DNA of 64,000 nucleotides from Pigmentiphaga sp. NML080357. Its GTDB lineage: Bacteria > Pseudomonadota > Gammaproteobacteria > Burkholderiales > Burkholderiaceae_B. A model generated the notes under the pieces. It ran no database searches, was not told the DNA's origin, and saw only the letters and a program-made list of their open reading frames with translations. The first letter of the stretch is position 1. Each line of letters opens with the position of its first letter. Shown here in pieces: positions 50,856 to 58,851 of the stretch. The translations under genes were made by a program, and so were the position numbers. Location of the stretch: NCBI RefSeq assembly GCF_002188465.1, contig NZ_NINW01000025.1, positions 62,001-126,000 of the forward strand. Reading direction: 5' to 3'.

Positions 50856-51389
50856 ATGAAACTGTTTCCCTCCCTGCAGCTTCCCATGCCGCAAATCGAC
50901 CTGCAGGAAATCATGGAGCATCTGCGGCACAACGAAGCGCGCCGGACCTATCCGCTGTGGCAGGAGGACGACTGCCTGTGCTTCATCGCGCGCGGCCGCG
51001 AATATCGCAGCGAGTTTCACCTGAATCCCAGCCACGAGATGCAGTATTCCTTGAAGGGCGATCTGCACCTGCATTACCGCACGCCGGAAGGCGTGGAGAA
51101 GGTGGCCGTGGTGCCCGAGGGGCACTGCCTGTACCAGCCGCCCATGGTGCCGCATTCGCCGCGCTTCCCGCCGGACGCGTTCCAGCTCGTGATCGAGCGC
51201 AGGCGCCGCCCGGGCGAGGTGGACCGCTTCCACTGGTTCTGCCCGTCGTGCGACAACCTGCTGCACGAGGAAACCTTCGTCGTCAGCGATTACGGCACGG
51301 ATCCGGTCTCGCGCGCCTACGACAATTTCTGGGGGTCGCTGGACTTCCGGACCTGCAAGAAGTGCGGCACCATCATGCCGGACCGCTGA
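50856..51389 (+). CDS. 3-hydroxyanthranilate 3,4-dioxygenase homologue
   Basis: A 177-residue cupin dioxygenase. The Fe(II) ligands H55, E61 (FHLNPSHEMQYSLKG) and H100 (VPHSPRFP) match those of characterised 3-hydroxyanthranilate dioxygenases, as does the C-terminal rubredoxin-like site C129/C132 and C167/C170. The family reaction is ring cleavage of 3-hydroxyanthranilate to aminocarboxymuconate semialdehyde. No decarboxylase or dehydrogenase of that pathway is nearby, so a related o-aminophenol-type substrate is possible. An AGGA precedes the ATG by 7 bp. Confidence 0.85.
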   Translation: MKLFPSLQLPMPQIDLQEIMEHLRHNEARRTYPLWQEDDCLCFIARGREYRSEFHLNPSHEMQYSLKGDLHLHYRTPEGVEKVAVVPEGHCLYQPPMVPHSPRFPPDAFQLVIERRRRPGEVDRFHWFCPSCDNLLHEETFVVSDYGTDPVSRAYDNFWGSLDFRTCKKCGTIMPDR

Positions 51390-51401
51390 GCAGGGGCAGC
51401 C

Positions 51402-52067
51402 ATGAGCAATATCCTACGCACGCTGGCCGAAAAAGTGCAGCCGCGGCATACCGCCCTGCTGGTCGTCGACATGCAGAACGATTTCTGCGCCCAGGGCGGC
51501 TATCTGCAGCGAACCCGGGCAGAGAGCGGGCGCCATCCCATCCAGGTGGACGAGAACGCGGCCATCGCGGACCGGATCGGCGTGCTGGCCGATGAGGCCA
51601 GGCGAGCGGGAGCCACCGTCGCCTGGCTGCGTTCGGTCTACGACTTCAAGTACCTGGCCGACGCCCACGTCGCCATGAGGGACGGCGAGGGCTGCTGCAT
51701 GGAGGGAAGCTGGGGCGCGGACTTCTTCCGCATCCATCCGCGGGATGGGGACATCGTCGTGGACAAGCATACGTTCAGCGGCTTCCACGAGACCGGCCTG
51801 CACGCGCAGTTGCTGGCGCGGGGCATCAGGACGCTCGTGATGACCGGCGTCGCCACCAATGTCTGCGTCGATTCCACGCTTCGGCACGGGTTCTTCCTGG
51901 GCTATCACATCGTCGTGGCCGAGGATTGCGTGGGCAGCGGCAATCCGGTGGGGCACGAGGGCACACTGTCGACGGTCAGGGTGAACTTCGGCGAGGTCAC
52001 GACTTCCGCCGAACTGCTGAGGCTGTTCGGCAGGAACGCCGCGGCCGACGCGCTGCCGGCGCTCTGA
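51402..52067 (+). CDS. Isochorismatase-family cysteine hydrolase (second, RutB-like)
   Basis: A 221-residue hydrolase with the triad D23 (LVVDMQNDF), K122 (VVDKHTFSGF) and C155 (GVATNVCVDST). The pattern is like ureidoacrylate amidohydrolase (RutB) and biuret hydrolase. It starts 12 bp after the dioxygenase gene and its stop overlaps the LysR start by 1 bp. A role in deamidating the ring-cleavage product of the preceding dioxygenase is an inference. Confidence 0.85.
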   Translation: MSNILRTLAEKVQPRHTALLVVDMQNDFCAQGGYLQRTRAESGRHPIQVDENAAIADRIGVLADEARRAGATVAWLRSVYDFKYLADAHVAMRDGEGCCMEGSWGADFFRIHPRDGDIVVDKHTFSGFHETGLHAQLLARGIRTLVMTGVATNVCVDSTLRHGFFLGYHIVVAEDCVGSGNPVGHEGTLSTVRVNFGEVTTSAELLRLFGRNAAADALPAL

Positions 52068-53305
52068 TGCTGCACACCAAGCACCTGCGTCCCTTCCTGG
52101 CCGTCGTGCGCCATGGCAACCTGGCCCGCGCGAGCGAGGAGTTGCGCCGCGCGCAGTCGGCCGTGTCGCGTTCGGTGCAGGAACTGGAGGGCTGGTTCGG
52201 CGTCGCGCTGTTCGAGCGCAGCGCGCGCCAGTGGCTGCTGACGGATTTCGGCCAGGCGCTGCACCGGCGGACCAAGCTGGCGTTCGCGGAACTCCAGCAG
52301 GCCTGCGACGCCCTGTGCGAGCGCTATCCCGGGTCGGTATCGCGGCTGCGTACCGCGCCGTTCTTCTCCCTGGCGGTGCACGAGCGGCGCCTGGAGCTGC
52401 TGTTCGCCTTCACCGAGCGCAAGCACATCAGCACGGCTGCGGCGGCGGTGGGAGTCTCGCAGCCTGCCGCCAGCATGGCGCTGTATGACCTGGAGGCCAG
52501 CGTCGGCGTGCCCCTGTTCGACCGGGCGCATGCGGGCGTGGCATTGAACGAGAGCGGCGAGCTGCTGCTGGCGCATGTGAAGCGGGCGCTGGCGCAACTG
52601 CGCCTGGCCGGCACCGAGATCTCCGCGCTCAAGGGCGTGATCGAGGGGCTGGTAGTGGTGGGCGCGCTGCCGTTCAGCCGGCCCTACGTGCTGCCCGTGG
52701 CGATCGGCCGGGTACTGGCGCGGCACCCGCGCCTCCAGGTGCGGACGCTCGAGGCGCCCCTGGACACGCTGGTGGCCGGGTTGAGGCTCGGCGATGTGGA
52801 CTTCCTGGTGGGCGCGCTGCCGGTGGAGCCGCTGGAAAACGCGCTGGTGGTCGAGCAGTTGATGCGCGAGCCCATGGTGGTGCTGGCGCGCCGCGATCAT
52901 CCGCTGGCCGCGGCCGCTGCCCTGGACCTGGCCGACCTGATGGAGGCCGCGTGGGTGCTGCCCCGGCAGGGAACGCCGACGCGCGAGGCCCTGGGAGCTT
53001 GTCTGGCGCAGCACGGGCTGCCGGAGCCGCAGGTGGCGGTGGAGTCGTCGGACATTTCCCTGATCCGCGGCCTTCTGCTGGAGACCGACATGGTGTCGGC
53101 GGCCTCGCGCCAGCTGTTTCCTCACGAGCTGCGGGCGGGCATCCTGGTCGAGCTGTCGGTGGCGCTGGCGGGCACCGAGCGCTCCATGGGTATCCTGCGC
53201 CGCACGCAGGAGCATTCGTCGCCCGGAGCGCAATTGCTGATCGAGGAGATCCGCCAGGTGTGCCGCGACGAATCGGGGGAAGGCAAGCGCGGGACAGCGC
53301 CGTGA
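52067..53305 (+). CDS. LysR-family regulator with two N-terminal HTH domains (second)
   Basis: A 412-residue LysR protein with two winged helices: about 1-65 (LRPFLAVVRHGNLARASEELRRAQSAVSRSVQELE, LFERSARQWLLTDFG) and about 108-170 (LELLFAFTERKHISTAAAAVGVSQPAASMALYDLE, LFDRAHAGVALNESGELLL). One effector domain follows. ATG overlaps the upstream stop. It is co-transcribed with the dioxygenase and isochorismatase genes, so it is probably their autoregulated activator. It converges with the Rrf2 gene 24 bp away. Confidence 0.88.
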   Translation: MLHTKHLRPFLAVVRHGNLARASEELRRAQSAVSRSVQELEGWFGVALFERSARQWLLTDFGQALHRRTKLAFAELQQACDALCERYPGSVSRLRTAPFFSLAVHERRLELLFAFTERKHISTAAAAVGVSQPAASMALYDLEASVGVPLFDRAHAGVALNESGELLLAHVKRALAQLRLAGTEISALKGVIEGLVVVGALPFSRPYVLPVAIGRVLARHPRLQVRTLEAPLDTLVAGLRLGDVDFLVGALPVEPLENALVVEQLMREPMVVLARRDHPLAAAAALDLADLMEAAWVLPRQGTPTREALGACLAQHGLPEPQVAVESSDISLIRGLLLETDMVSAASRQLFPHELRAGILVELSVALAGTERSMGILRRTQEHSSPGAQLLIEEIRQVCRDESGEGKRGTAP

Positions 53306-53329
53306 CGGCGGGTACCGCCGCCAGCGCGA

Positions 53330-53800
53330 TCAGGCGTAGGCGTGCCAGCGGATGGTGCGTTCTGCAGCCGTCTTGGGCGCCTTGTCCATGATCATGGCGA
53401 TCGTCTGCCGCGACAGTTCCTTGCGCCACGCCGCCTCGGCGCTGCGCATGGCCGAGGCGATAGCGCAGGGCCGTCGGCATTCGGCGGGCGGCGCCGCGCC
53501 TTCGCCGTTCTGGCGGATCTCGGTGCAGCGGAAGGCGGCCTCCGCGCCTTCGATCGCGTCCACGACTTCCAGCAGCGTGATCTTGGCCGGCGGCCGGGCC
53601 AGGCGGAAGCCTCCCTTGGGGCCGGCCGACGACGCCAGGATGCCGGCGCGCGCGAGCGCCTGCAGGGATTTGTTCAGGTAAGCCGCCGGCAGGTTGAACT
53701 TGGCTGCCAGCCTGGCCGTCGAGACGACCTCGTCCTGGCCTATCCACCCCAGGGCCACACAGCAGTGCAGGCCCCATTCCACGCCTTCGCTCATCCTCAT
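53330..53800 (-). CDS. Rrf2-family transcriptional regulator
   Basis: A 156-residue Rrf2 protein with an N-terminal winged helix (GPKGGFRLARP wing near 60-70) and three cysteines, C92, C108 and C112, at the place where IscR and NsrR bind an Fe-S cluster, though with longer spacing than theirs. It may sense redox, NO or iron-sulfur status. AAGGGA precedes the ATG at 53800. It is divergent from the Liv-type operon and probably represses it. Confidence 0.85.
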   Translation of the reverse strand: MRMSEGVEWGLHCCVALGWIGQDEVVSTARLAAKFNLPAAYLNKSLQALARAGILASSAGPKGGFRLARPPAKITLLEVVDAIEGAEAAFRCTEIRQNGEGAAPPAECRRPCAIASAMRSAEAAWRKELSRQTIAMIMDKAPKTAAERTIRWHAYA

Positions 53801-53979
53801 GTCGAAAATTCCCTTAATGGATAATCCGGACTATACACATCCAGATTGGGATTGGCTAGCGCCCGAAATCGTCCCAGAATTCGCCCATTATCTGGTTATT
53901 TTTTATCTAGATTATGGCCGTGTCGGCGTTATGCGGCCCAACAACGACAACGTCCGCGAGGCGGGCGGAAGGAGACATC
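53801..53979. promoter_or_regulatory. A/T-rich divergent promoter region of Rrf2 and liv genes
   Basis: This 179-bp stretch is clearly richer in A and T than its surroundings. It contains ATTATCTGGTTATTTTTTAT followed by the palindrome ATCTAGAT (53908-53915), which could be the Rrf2 operator or part of a promoter. A GGAAGGAG ribosome binding site at its right end precedes the receptor start. No operator can be assigned with certainty. Confidence 0.5.
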
Positions 53980-55173
53980 ATGAAAGACGGTTATCGCCGG
54001 GCCCGGATGCGGGCGTGGATCGGCGCCTGCCTGGCGCTGGTGCCGCTGGCCTGCGCGCAGGCGGCAGGCCAGGAGAAGCTCAAGATCGGTTTCATGGCGG
54101 AGCTCTCGGGCCCGCAAGCCGCGCTGGGGCAGGATATGTACGACGGCTTCATGCTCTACCTTGATCGCAATGGCGGCAAGCTCGGCGGCAGGGAAATCAG
54201 CGTGGTCAAGGCCGACAGCCAGCTCAAGCCGGAAGTCGGCGTCCAGCTGGCCGAAAGCCTGACCGGCAGGGACGATGTTCCCATCGTCGTCGGCGTCACG
54301 TTCTCCAACGTGATGCTGGCCGTGCATCCGCGCATCACCCAGAAGAAAGTCTTCCTGATCGGCACCAACGCGGGTCCCAGCCAGCTCGCGGGCAAGGGAT
54401 GTTCTCCCTATTTCTTCAGCACCTCGTGGCAGAACGACCAGCAGGCCGAGGTCGTCGGCCACTATGCGGCGTCCAAGGGCTACAAGCGGGTCGTCACCAT
54501 GGTGCCCAACTACCAGTCCGGCTTCGACTTCGTCACCGGCTTCAAGCGTTATTACAAGGCGCCCCTGCTCGACGAAATCTATACGCCGCTCAGCCAGCAG
54601 GACTTCTCCGCCGAGCTTACCCAGATTGCCGCGAAGAAGCCGGATGCCGTATTCGTGTTCTACCCCGGCGGCCTGGGCGTGAATTTCCTGCGCCAGTATC
54701 AGCAGGCCGGATTGCTGGGCAAGATCCCGGTGCTGTCGGCCTCGACCACCGACGCCATCAACCTGCCGGCCCAGCGCGACAGCGCGCTGGGGGTGATCAC
54801 CGGCACGGCCTGGGGGCCCGACCTGGACAACGAGGCCAATCGGGCCTTCGTCGCCGGCTTCGAGAAGAAGTACGGCCGCATCCCCTCGCACTACGCGGCC
54901 CAGAGCTACGACGGCGCGCAACTGCTGGATTCGGCGCTGAAGCAGACCGGCGGCAACGTGGCGGACAAGCAAGCCTTCATGGCGGCGCTGAAGCTGGCGG
55001 ATTTCCCTTCGGTACGGGGGACGTTCAAGTTCGGCAATAACAACTTCCCCGTCCAGGACATGCATGTCTTCAAGGTGGTGAAGGACGCCCGCGGGCGGGT
55101 CACCCTCAAGACCATCGCGACGCCCCTTCCGGCCCACCGCGATGCCTACCATGCCGAATGCCCGATGGACTGA
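53980..55173 (+). CDS. Branched-chain amino acid-type ABC receptor (LivK-like)
   Basis: A 397-residue periplasmic binding protein of the leucine/isoleucine/valine-receptor superfamily, starting MKDGYRRARMRAWIGACLALVPLACAQAA with a cleavable signal peptide. The ligand-binding fold region starts KIGFMAELSGPQAALGQDMYDG. Many members of this family in betaproteobacteria bind aromatic acids or amides rather than amino acids. It is 12 bp ahead of livH. A GGAAGGAG site lies before the ATG. Confidence 0.9.
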   Translation: MKDGYRRARMRAWIGACLALVPLACAQAAGQEKLKIGFMAELSGPQAALGQDMYDGFMLYLDRNGGKLGGREISVVKADSQLKPEVGVQLAESLTGRDDVPIVVGVTFSNVMLAVHPRITQKKVFLIGTNAGPSQLAGKGCSPYFFSTSWQNDQQAEVVGHYAASKGYKRVVTMVPNYQSGFDFVTGFKRYYKAPLLDEIYTPLSQQDFSAELTQIAAKKPDAVFVFYPGGLGVNFLRQYQQAGLLGKIPVLSASTTDAINLPAQRDSALGVITGTAWGPDLDNEANRAFVAGFEKKYGRIPSHYAAQSYDGAQLLDSALKQTGGNVADKQAFMAALKLADFPSVRGTFKFGNNNFPVQDMHVFKVVKDARGRVTLKTIATPLPAHRDAYHAECPMD

Positions 55174-55185
55174 CCGCCGCCCGCC

Positions 55186-56106
55186 ATGAATGCTCAACTC
55201 ATTGCCACCCAGGTGCTGAACGGCCTGCAGCTCGGCATCCTGCTCTTCCTGATGTCGGCCGGCCTGACGCTGGTCTTCGGCATCATGAATTTCGTCAATC
55301 TCGCCCATGGCTCGCTCTACATGATCGGGGCCTACCTGGCTGCCGCCATGCTCAATGGGTTCGATTCGTTCGCGCTGGCCCTCGCGCTGGCGGTGCCTGC
55401 CACGATACTGGTCGGGCTTGCGGTCGACCGCATCGTGCTGGCCGGCCTGTATACGCGCGACCATCTCGACCAGGTGCTGGCCACCTTCGGCCTGATCCTG
55501 ATCTTCAATGAACTCGTGCGGTTCGCGTGGGGGTCCGCGCCGGTCTACATCAATGTGCCGCCGGCCCTGGCGGGCACCGTCGAGCTGTTCGGCTTCCCGT
55601 ATCCCGCCTACCGCTTCGCCATCATCGCCGTCGGACTGGCGGCGGGGCTGCTGCTGTACCTCGTCATCAACCGAACCCGTGCGGGCATGCTGATCCGAGC
55701 CGGCGCCGCCGACGCGGAAATGGTGGGGGCCTTGGGGGTGAACATCCGGCTGCTGAACGCGCTGATATTCGGCCTGGGCGCCGGGCTGGCGGGGTTGGCG
55801 GGCGTCATGGCCGGTCCCATCCTGTCGGTCCAGCCGGGCATGGGCGAGCCCGTGCTGGTGCTGACCCTGGTGGTGATCGTGACGGGGGGGATCGGATCGA
55901 TACGCGGGGCGTTCTACGGCGCGCTCATCGTCGGCCTCATCGATACCCTGGGCCGCGCCTTCCTGCCGGCCGTCCTCGATGCGCTGGCGAACAAGGCCCT
56001 TGCCCAGGCCGCGGGGCCCGCGATCGCCTCCATGCTCATCTACCTTCTCATGGCGCTGGTCCTGGCCTTGCGCCCCCATGGCCTTTTTCCTGTGAGGGTC
56101 GCATGA
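55186..56106 (+). CDS. Branched-chain amino acid-type ABC permease (LivH)
   Basis: A 306-residue inner-membrane permease with about eight hydrophobic segments and the LivH marker GLTLVFGIMNFVNLAHGS near residue 22. The late cytoplasmic loop carries the ATPase-contact region. Its stop overlaps the livM start (ATGA). It forms a channel with LivM, powered by LivG and LivF. Confidence 0.92.
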   Translation: MNAQLIATQVLNGLQLGILLFLMSAGLTLVFGIMNFVNLAHGSLYMIGAYLAAAMLNGFDSFALALALAVPATILVGLAVDRIVLAGLYTRDHLDQVLATFGLILIFNELVRFAWGSAPVYINVPPALAGTVELFGFPYPAYRFAIIAVGLAAGLLLYLVINRTRAGMLIRAGAADAEMVGALGVNIRLLNALIFGLGAGLAGLAGVMAGPILSVQPGMGEPVLVLTLVVIVTGGIGSIRGAFYGALIVGLIDTLGRAFLPAVLDALANKALAQAAGPAIASMLIYLLMALVLALRPHGLFPVRVA

Positions 56107-57326
56107 GCGCGTCCGCCCGGCCGTCCGTAGGACGCGCTCCCTCCCTTGGGGAGGATGTCGCGCAGCGACAGGAGGGCCGTTCAGTTAGCGCGTCCGCCCG
56201 GCCGTCCGTAGGACGCGCTCCCTCCCTTGGGGAGGATGTCGCGCAGCGACAGGAGGGCCGTTCAGTTAGCGCGTCCGCCCGGCCGTCCGGCTTTGCCAAG
56301 CTTGTGCCGTCCCTGGACACGCCGGCAACCGCCGGCTCCGGCAGGCGGGCCGCACTGCGGCGCGCGCTGCCGGCGGCCGCGGTGTTCCTCGCGCTGTGCC
56401 TGGTGCCGGCTGTCGCGTATTGGATCGGCCAGCCGTTCTGGCTAGGCCTGGTCGCGCGCATCATGATCCTCGGCCTGGCCGCCGCGGGGCTGAACCTGGT
56501 GCTGGGATACGGCGGCATGGTGAGCCTGGGCCATGCCATGTACCTGGGTATCGGCGCCTATTCAGTGGGCATTCTGTCGGCGCATGGCGTCGAGGCCGGC
56601 GCGGCGCACCTGGCGGTGGCGCTGGCCATCGGCGGGGCGGTGGCCGTGGCGGTCGGCTTCGTCTGCCTGAAGACGAGCGGCATGGCATTCATCATGATCA
56701 CGCTGGCGTTCGCGCAGATGTTCTATTTCCTGGCGGTCAGCCTGAAACAGTACGGGGGCGACGATGGGCTGACCATCGCCATGCACAGCCGGATACCCGG
56801 CCTGGACCTGGAGAATCCCTACCAGTTCTACCTGCTGGTGCTGGGCGTGCTGGCGGTGGTGTGCGGGCTGTCGCATCGGCTCGTCCACTCGCGCTTCGGC
56901 ATGGTGCTGCGCGGCAGCAGGCAGAACCCGCGCCGCATGCTCGCCCTGGGTTTTCCGACCTTTCGCTATCGCCTGGCCGCCTATGTGCTGTCGGCGCAGA
57001 TCGTGGTGGTCGCCGGGTTCCTGCTGGCCAATCTCGCGCGGTTCGCCTCGCCTTCGTACATGAGCTGGACCCTGTCAGGCGACCTGGTGCTGATGTGCGT
57101 GCTGGGCGGCATGGGGACCTTGCTCGGGCCGATCGTCGGCGCGGCGGCTTTCGTGCTGCTCGAGGAGTTCCTGTCGGGCATGCCCCTCGACCTGCCCCCG
57201 GCGGTGGCCGATCTGGTGCGCACCCATTGGCTGGGCTTCTTCGGGGCGTTCGTCGTGGCGGTGGTTCTCTTTGCCCGGCGTGGTCTTTATGGGGCCTTGA
57301 CGGCCGGGGGGAAGGCCGATGACTGA
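56103..57326 (+). CDS. Branched-chain amino acid-type ABC permease (LivM) with repeat-derived N-terminus
   Basis: A 407-residue permease. Residues from about 80 onward are an ordinary LivM (GLNLVLGYGGMVSLGHAMY near 130-148). The first 60 residues are unusual: a 27-residue unit starting SASARPSVGRAPSL is present twice exactly, then once in part, produced by in-frame 81-bp tandem repeats. The ATG overlaps livH by 4 bp, so translation does start before the repeats. No alternative start is needed for the membrane part to be made, though a GTG at 56303 exists. Confidence 0.85.
   Translation: MSASARPSVGRAPSLGEDVAQRQEGRSVSASARPSVGRAPSLGEDVAQRQEGRSVSASARPSGFAKLVPSLDTPATAGSGRRAALRRALPAAAVFLALCLVPAVAYWIGQPFWLGLVARIMILGLAAAGLNLVLGYGGMVSLGHAMYLGIGAYSVGILSAHGVEAGAAHLAVALAIGGAVAVAVGFVCLKTSGMAFIMITLAFAQMFYFLAVSLKQYGGDDGLTIAMHSRIPGLDLENPYQFYLLVLGVLAVVCGLSHRLVHSRFGMVLRGSRQNPRRMLALGFPTFRYRLAAYVLSAQIVVVAGFLLANLARFASPSYMSWTLSGDLVLMCVLGGMGTLLGPIVGAAAFVLLEEFLSGMPLDLPPAVADLVRTHWLGFFGAFVVAVVLFARRGLYGALTAGGKADD
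56106..56289 (+). repeat. 81-bp tandem palindromic repeat inside livM
   Basis: Copies at 56106-56186 and 56187-56267 are identical and a 22-bp partial copy follows to 56289. Each unit has nested hairpins: AGCGCGTCC with GGACGCGCT, CCTCC with GGAGG, and GTCGC-GCA-GCGAC. The form is that of a repetitive extragenic palindrome element, yet it is read in frame (81 is divisible by 3) at the start of a membrane protein. Confidence 0.88.
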
Positions 57327-58068
57327 CATCCTGTACGCGAGCGGACTGGTCAAGCGCTACGGCGCCCTGGTGGTGACGGACGGCCTCGACCTGACGCTGA
57401 GATCCGGGGAGCTGCATGCCGTGATCGGCCCCAACGGGGCGGGCAAGACCACGCTCATCCACCAGCTGGCCGGGGAGATCGCGCCGGACGCCGGCGCCAT
57501 CGTGTTGAAGGGGCGGGACATCACCCGCGCACCGGTCCACCGGCGAGCGCTCGCGGGCCTGGGGCGTTCCTACCAGATCACCTCGGTGTTCCGCGAGTTC
57601 TCCGTGCTCGAGAACGTGATGCTGGCCGTGCAGGCCCGGCAGGGGCACAGTTTCCGGTTCTGGCGTCCCGCCGGCCGCGATGCGGGGCTGGCGAAGCCGG
57701 CGCGCGAGGCGCTCGAGCGGGTGCGGCTGGGACATGCCGCGCAGCGGCGCACTGGAACGCTGGCCCACGGCGAGATGCGGCAGTTGGAGATCGCCATGGC
57801 CTTGGCCATGCGACCCGAAGTCCTGCTGCTGGACGAACCGATGGCGGGCATGAGCCGGCAGGAGTCGGCCGGCCTGGTCGAGTTGCTGGCCGAGCTGAAG
57901 GGCCTCTATAGCATCGTGCTGGTCGAGCATGACATGGACGCCGTTTTTGCGCTGGCCGACCGCATTACCGTGTTGTCGTACGGCCGGGCCATCGCCTGCG
58001 GCACGCCGGCGGCGATACGTTGCGACGAGGCCGTGCGCACCGCCTATTTGGGAGAAGGGAATGACTGA
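57319..58068 (+). CDS. Branched-chain amino acid-type ABC ATPase (LivG)
   Basis: A 249-residue ATPase. Walker A is GPNGAGKTT, the signature is LAHGEMRQLEIAMA and Walker B is VLLLDEPMAGMS; HD follows in VEHDMD. It overlaps livM by 8 bp and livF by 8 bp. With LivF it energises the importer. Confidence 0.92.
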   Translation: MTDILYASGLVKRYGALVVTDGLDLTLRSGELHAVIGPNGAGKTTLIHQLAGEIAPDAGAIVLKGRDITRAPVHRRALAGLGRSYQITSVFREFSVLENVMLAVQARQGHSFRFWRPAGRDAGLAKPAREALERVRLGHAAQRRTGTLAHGEMRQLEIAMALAMRPEVLLLDEPMAGMSRQESAGLVELLAELKGLYSIVLVEHDMDAVFALADRITVLSYGRAIACGTPAAIRCDEAVRTAYLGEGND

Positions 58069-58804
58069 GTTGAGCGGGCCGGACGCGGGGAGGGCGGAAC
58101 CGCTGCTGTGCTTGCGCCGCGTCGAGACGGCATATGGCACGAGCCAGGCGTTGTTCGGGGTCGATCTCGACATCCATGCCGGCGAATGTGTCGCCCTGCT
58201 CGGCCGCAACGGGATGGGCAAGTCGACCACGGTAAAGACCATCATGGGCCTGCTGCGCCTGCGGGGCGGCGACGTCCGATGGCGCGGCCGCAGCCTGCGG
58301 CAGTTCGGCGCGCACCAGATCGCGCGGGCCGGCCTGGGGTTGGTGCCCGAGGGGCGGCGCGTCTTTCCGAACCTCTCCGTACGCGAGAACCTGCTCGCCA
58401 CGGCGCGCGGGCCGTCGCGGCGGGGGCCGTGCTGGTCGCTGGACGACATCTACGGAATGTTTCCCCGGCTGCGCGAGCGCGAACAGAACCTGGGCTGCCA
58501 CCTTTCCGGCGGAGAGCAGCAGATGCTGGCCATCGGCCGCGCACTGATGACGAATCCGGAGCTGCTGATCCTGGACGAAGCCACCGAAGGGCTGGCCCCG
58601 CTGGTGCGGGGAGACATCTGGCGCTGCATCGAGCTGCTCAAGCGGCGGGGGCTCGCGCTGCTCGTGATCGACAAGAACCTGGGACCGCTGCTGCGGGTGG
58701 CGGACCGTCATTACATCCTGGAGAAGGGAATGGTGGTCTGGCGGGGCACATCGCAGGCCCTGCAGGCCCGTCCCGAGCTGGTGCGCGACTACATCGGCAT
58801 GTAG
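58061..58804 (+). CDS. Branched-chain amino acid-type ABC ATPase (LivF)
   Basis: A 247-residue ATPase. Walker A is GRNGMGKST, the signature is LSGGEQQMLAIGRAL and Walker B is LLILDEATEGLAP. The H-loop region reads LLVIDKNLG, where the switch histidine is replaced by lysine. The start at ATG 58061 overlaps livG by 8 bp. FAD oxidoreductase follows after 47 bp. Confidence 0.9.
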   Translation: MTELSGPDAGRAEPLLCLRRVETAYGTSQALFGVDLDIHAGECVALLGRNGMGKSTTVKTIMGLLRLRGGDVRWRGRSLRQFGAHQIARAGLGLVPEGRRVFPNLSVRENLLATARGPSRRGPCWSLDDIYGMFPRLREREQNLGCHLSGGEQQMLAIGRALMTNPELLILDEATEGLAPLVRGDIWRCIELLKRRGLALLVIDKNLGPLLRVADRHYILEKGMVVWRGTSQALQARPELVRDYIGM

Positions 58805-58851
58805 CGGCGCCGACCCATTCCCGTTATTTTCAAAGCGAAGGAGCTATCTAG

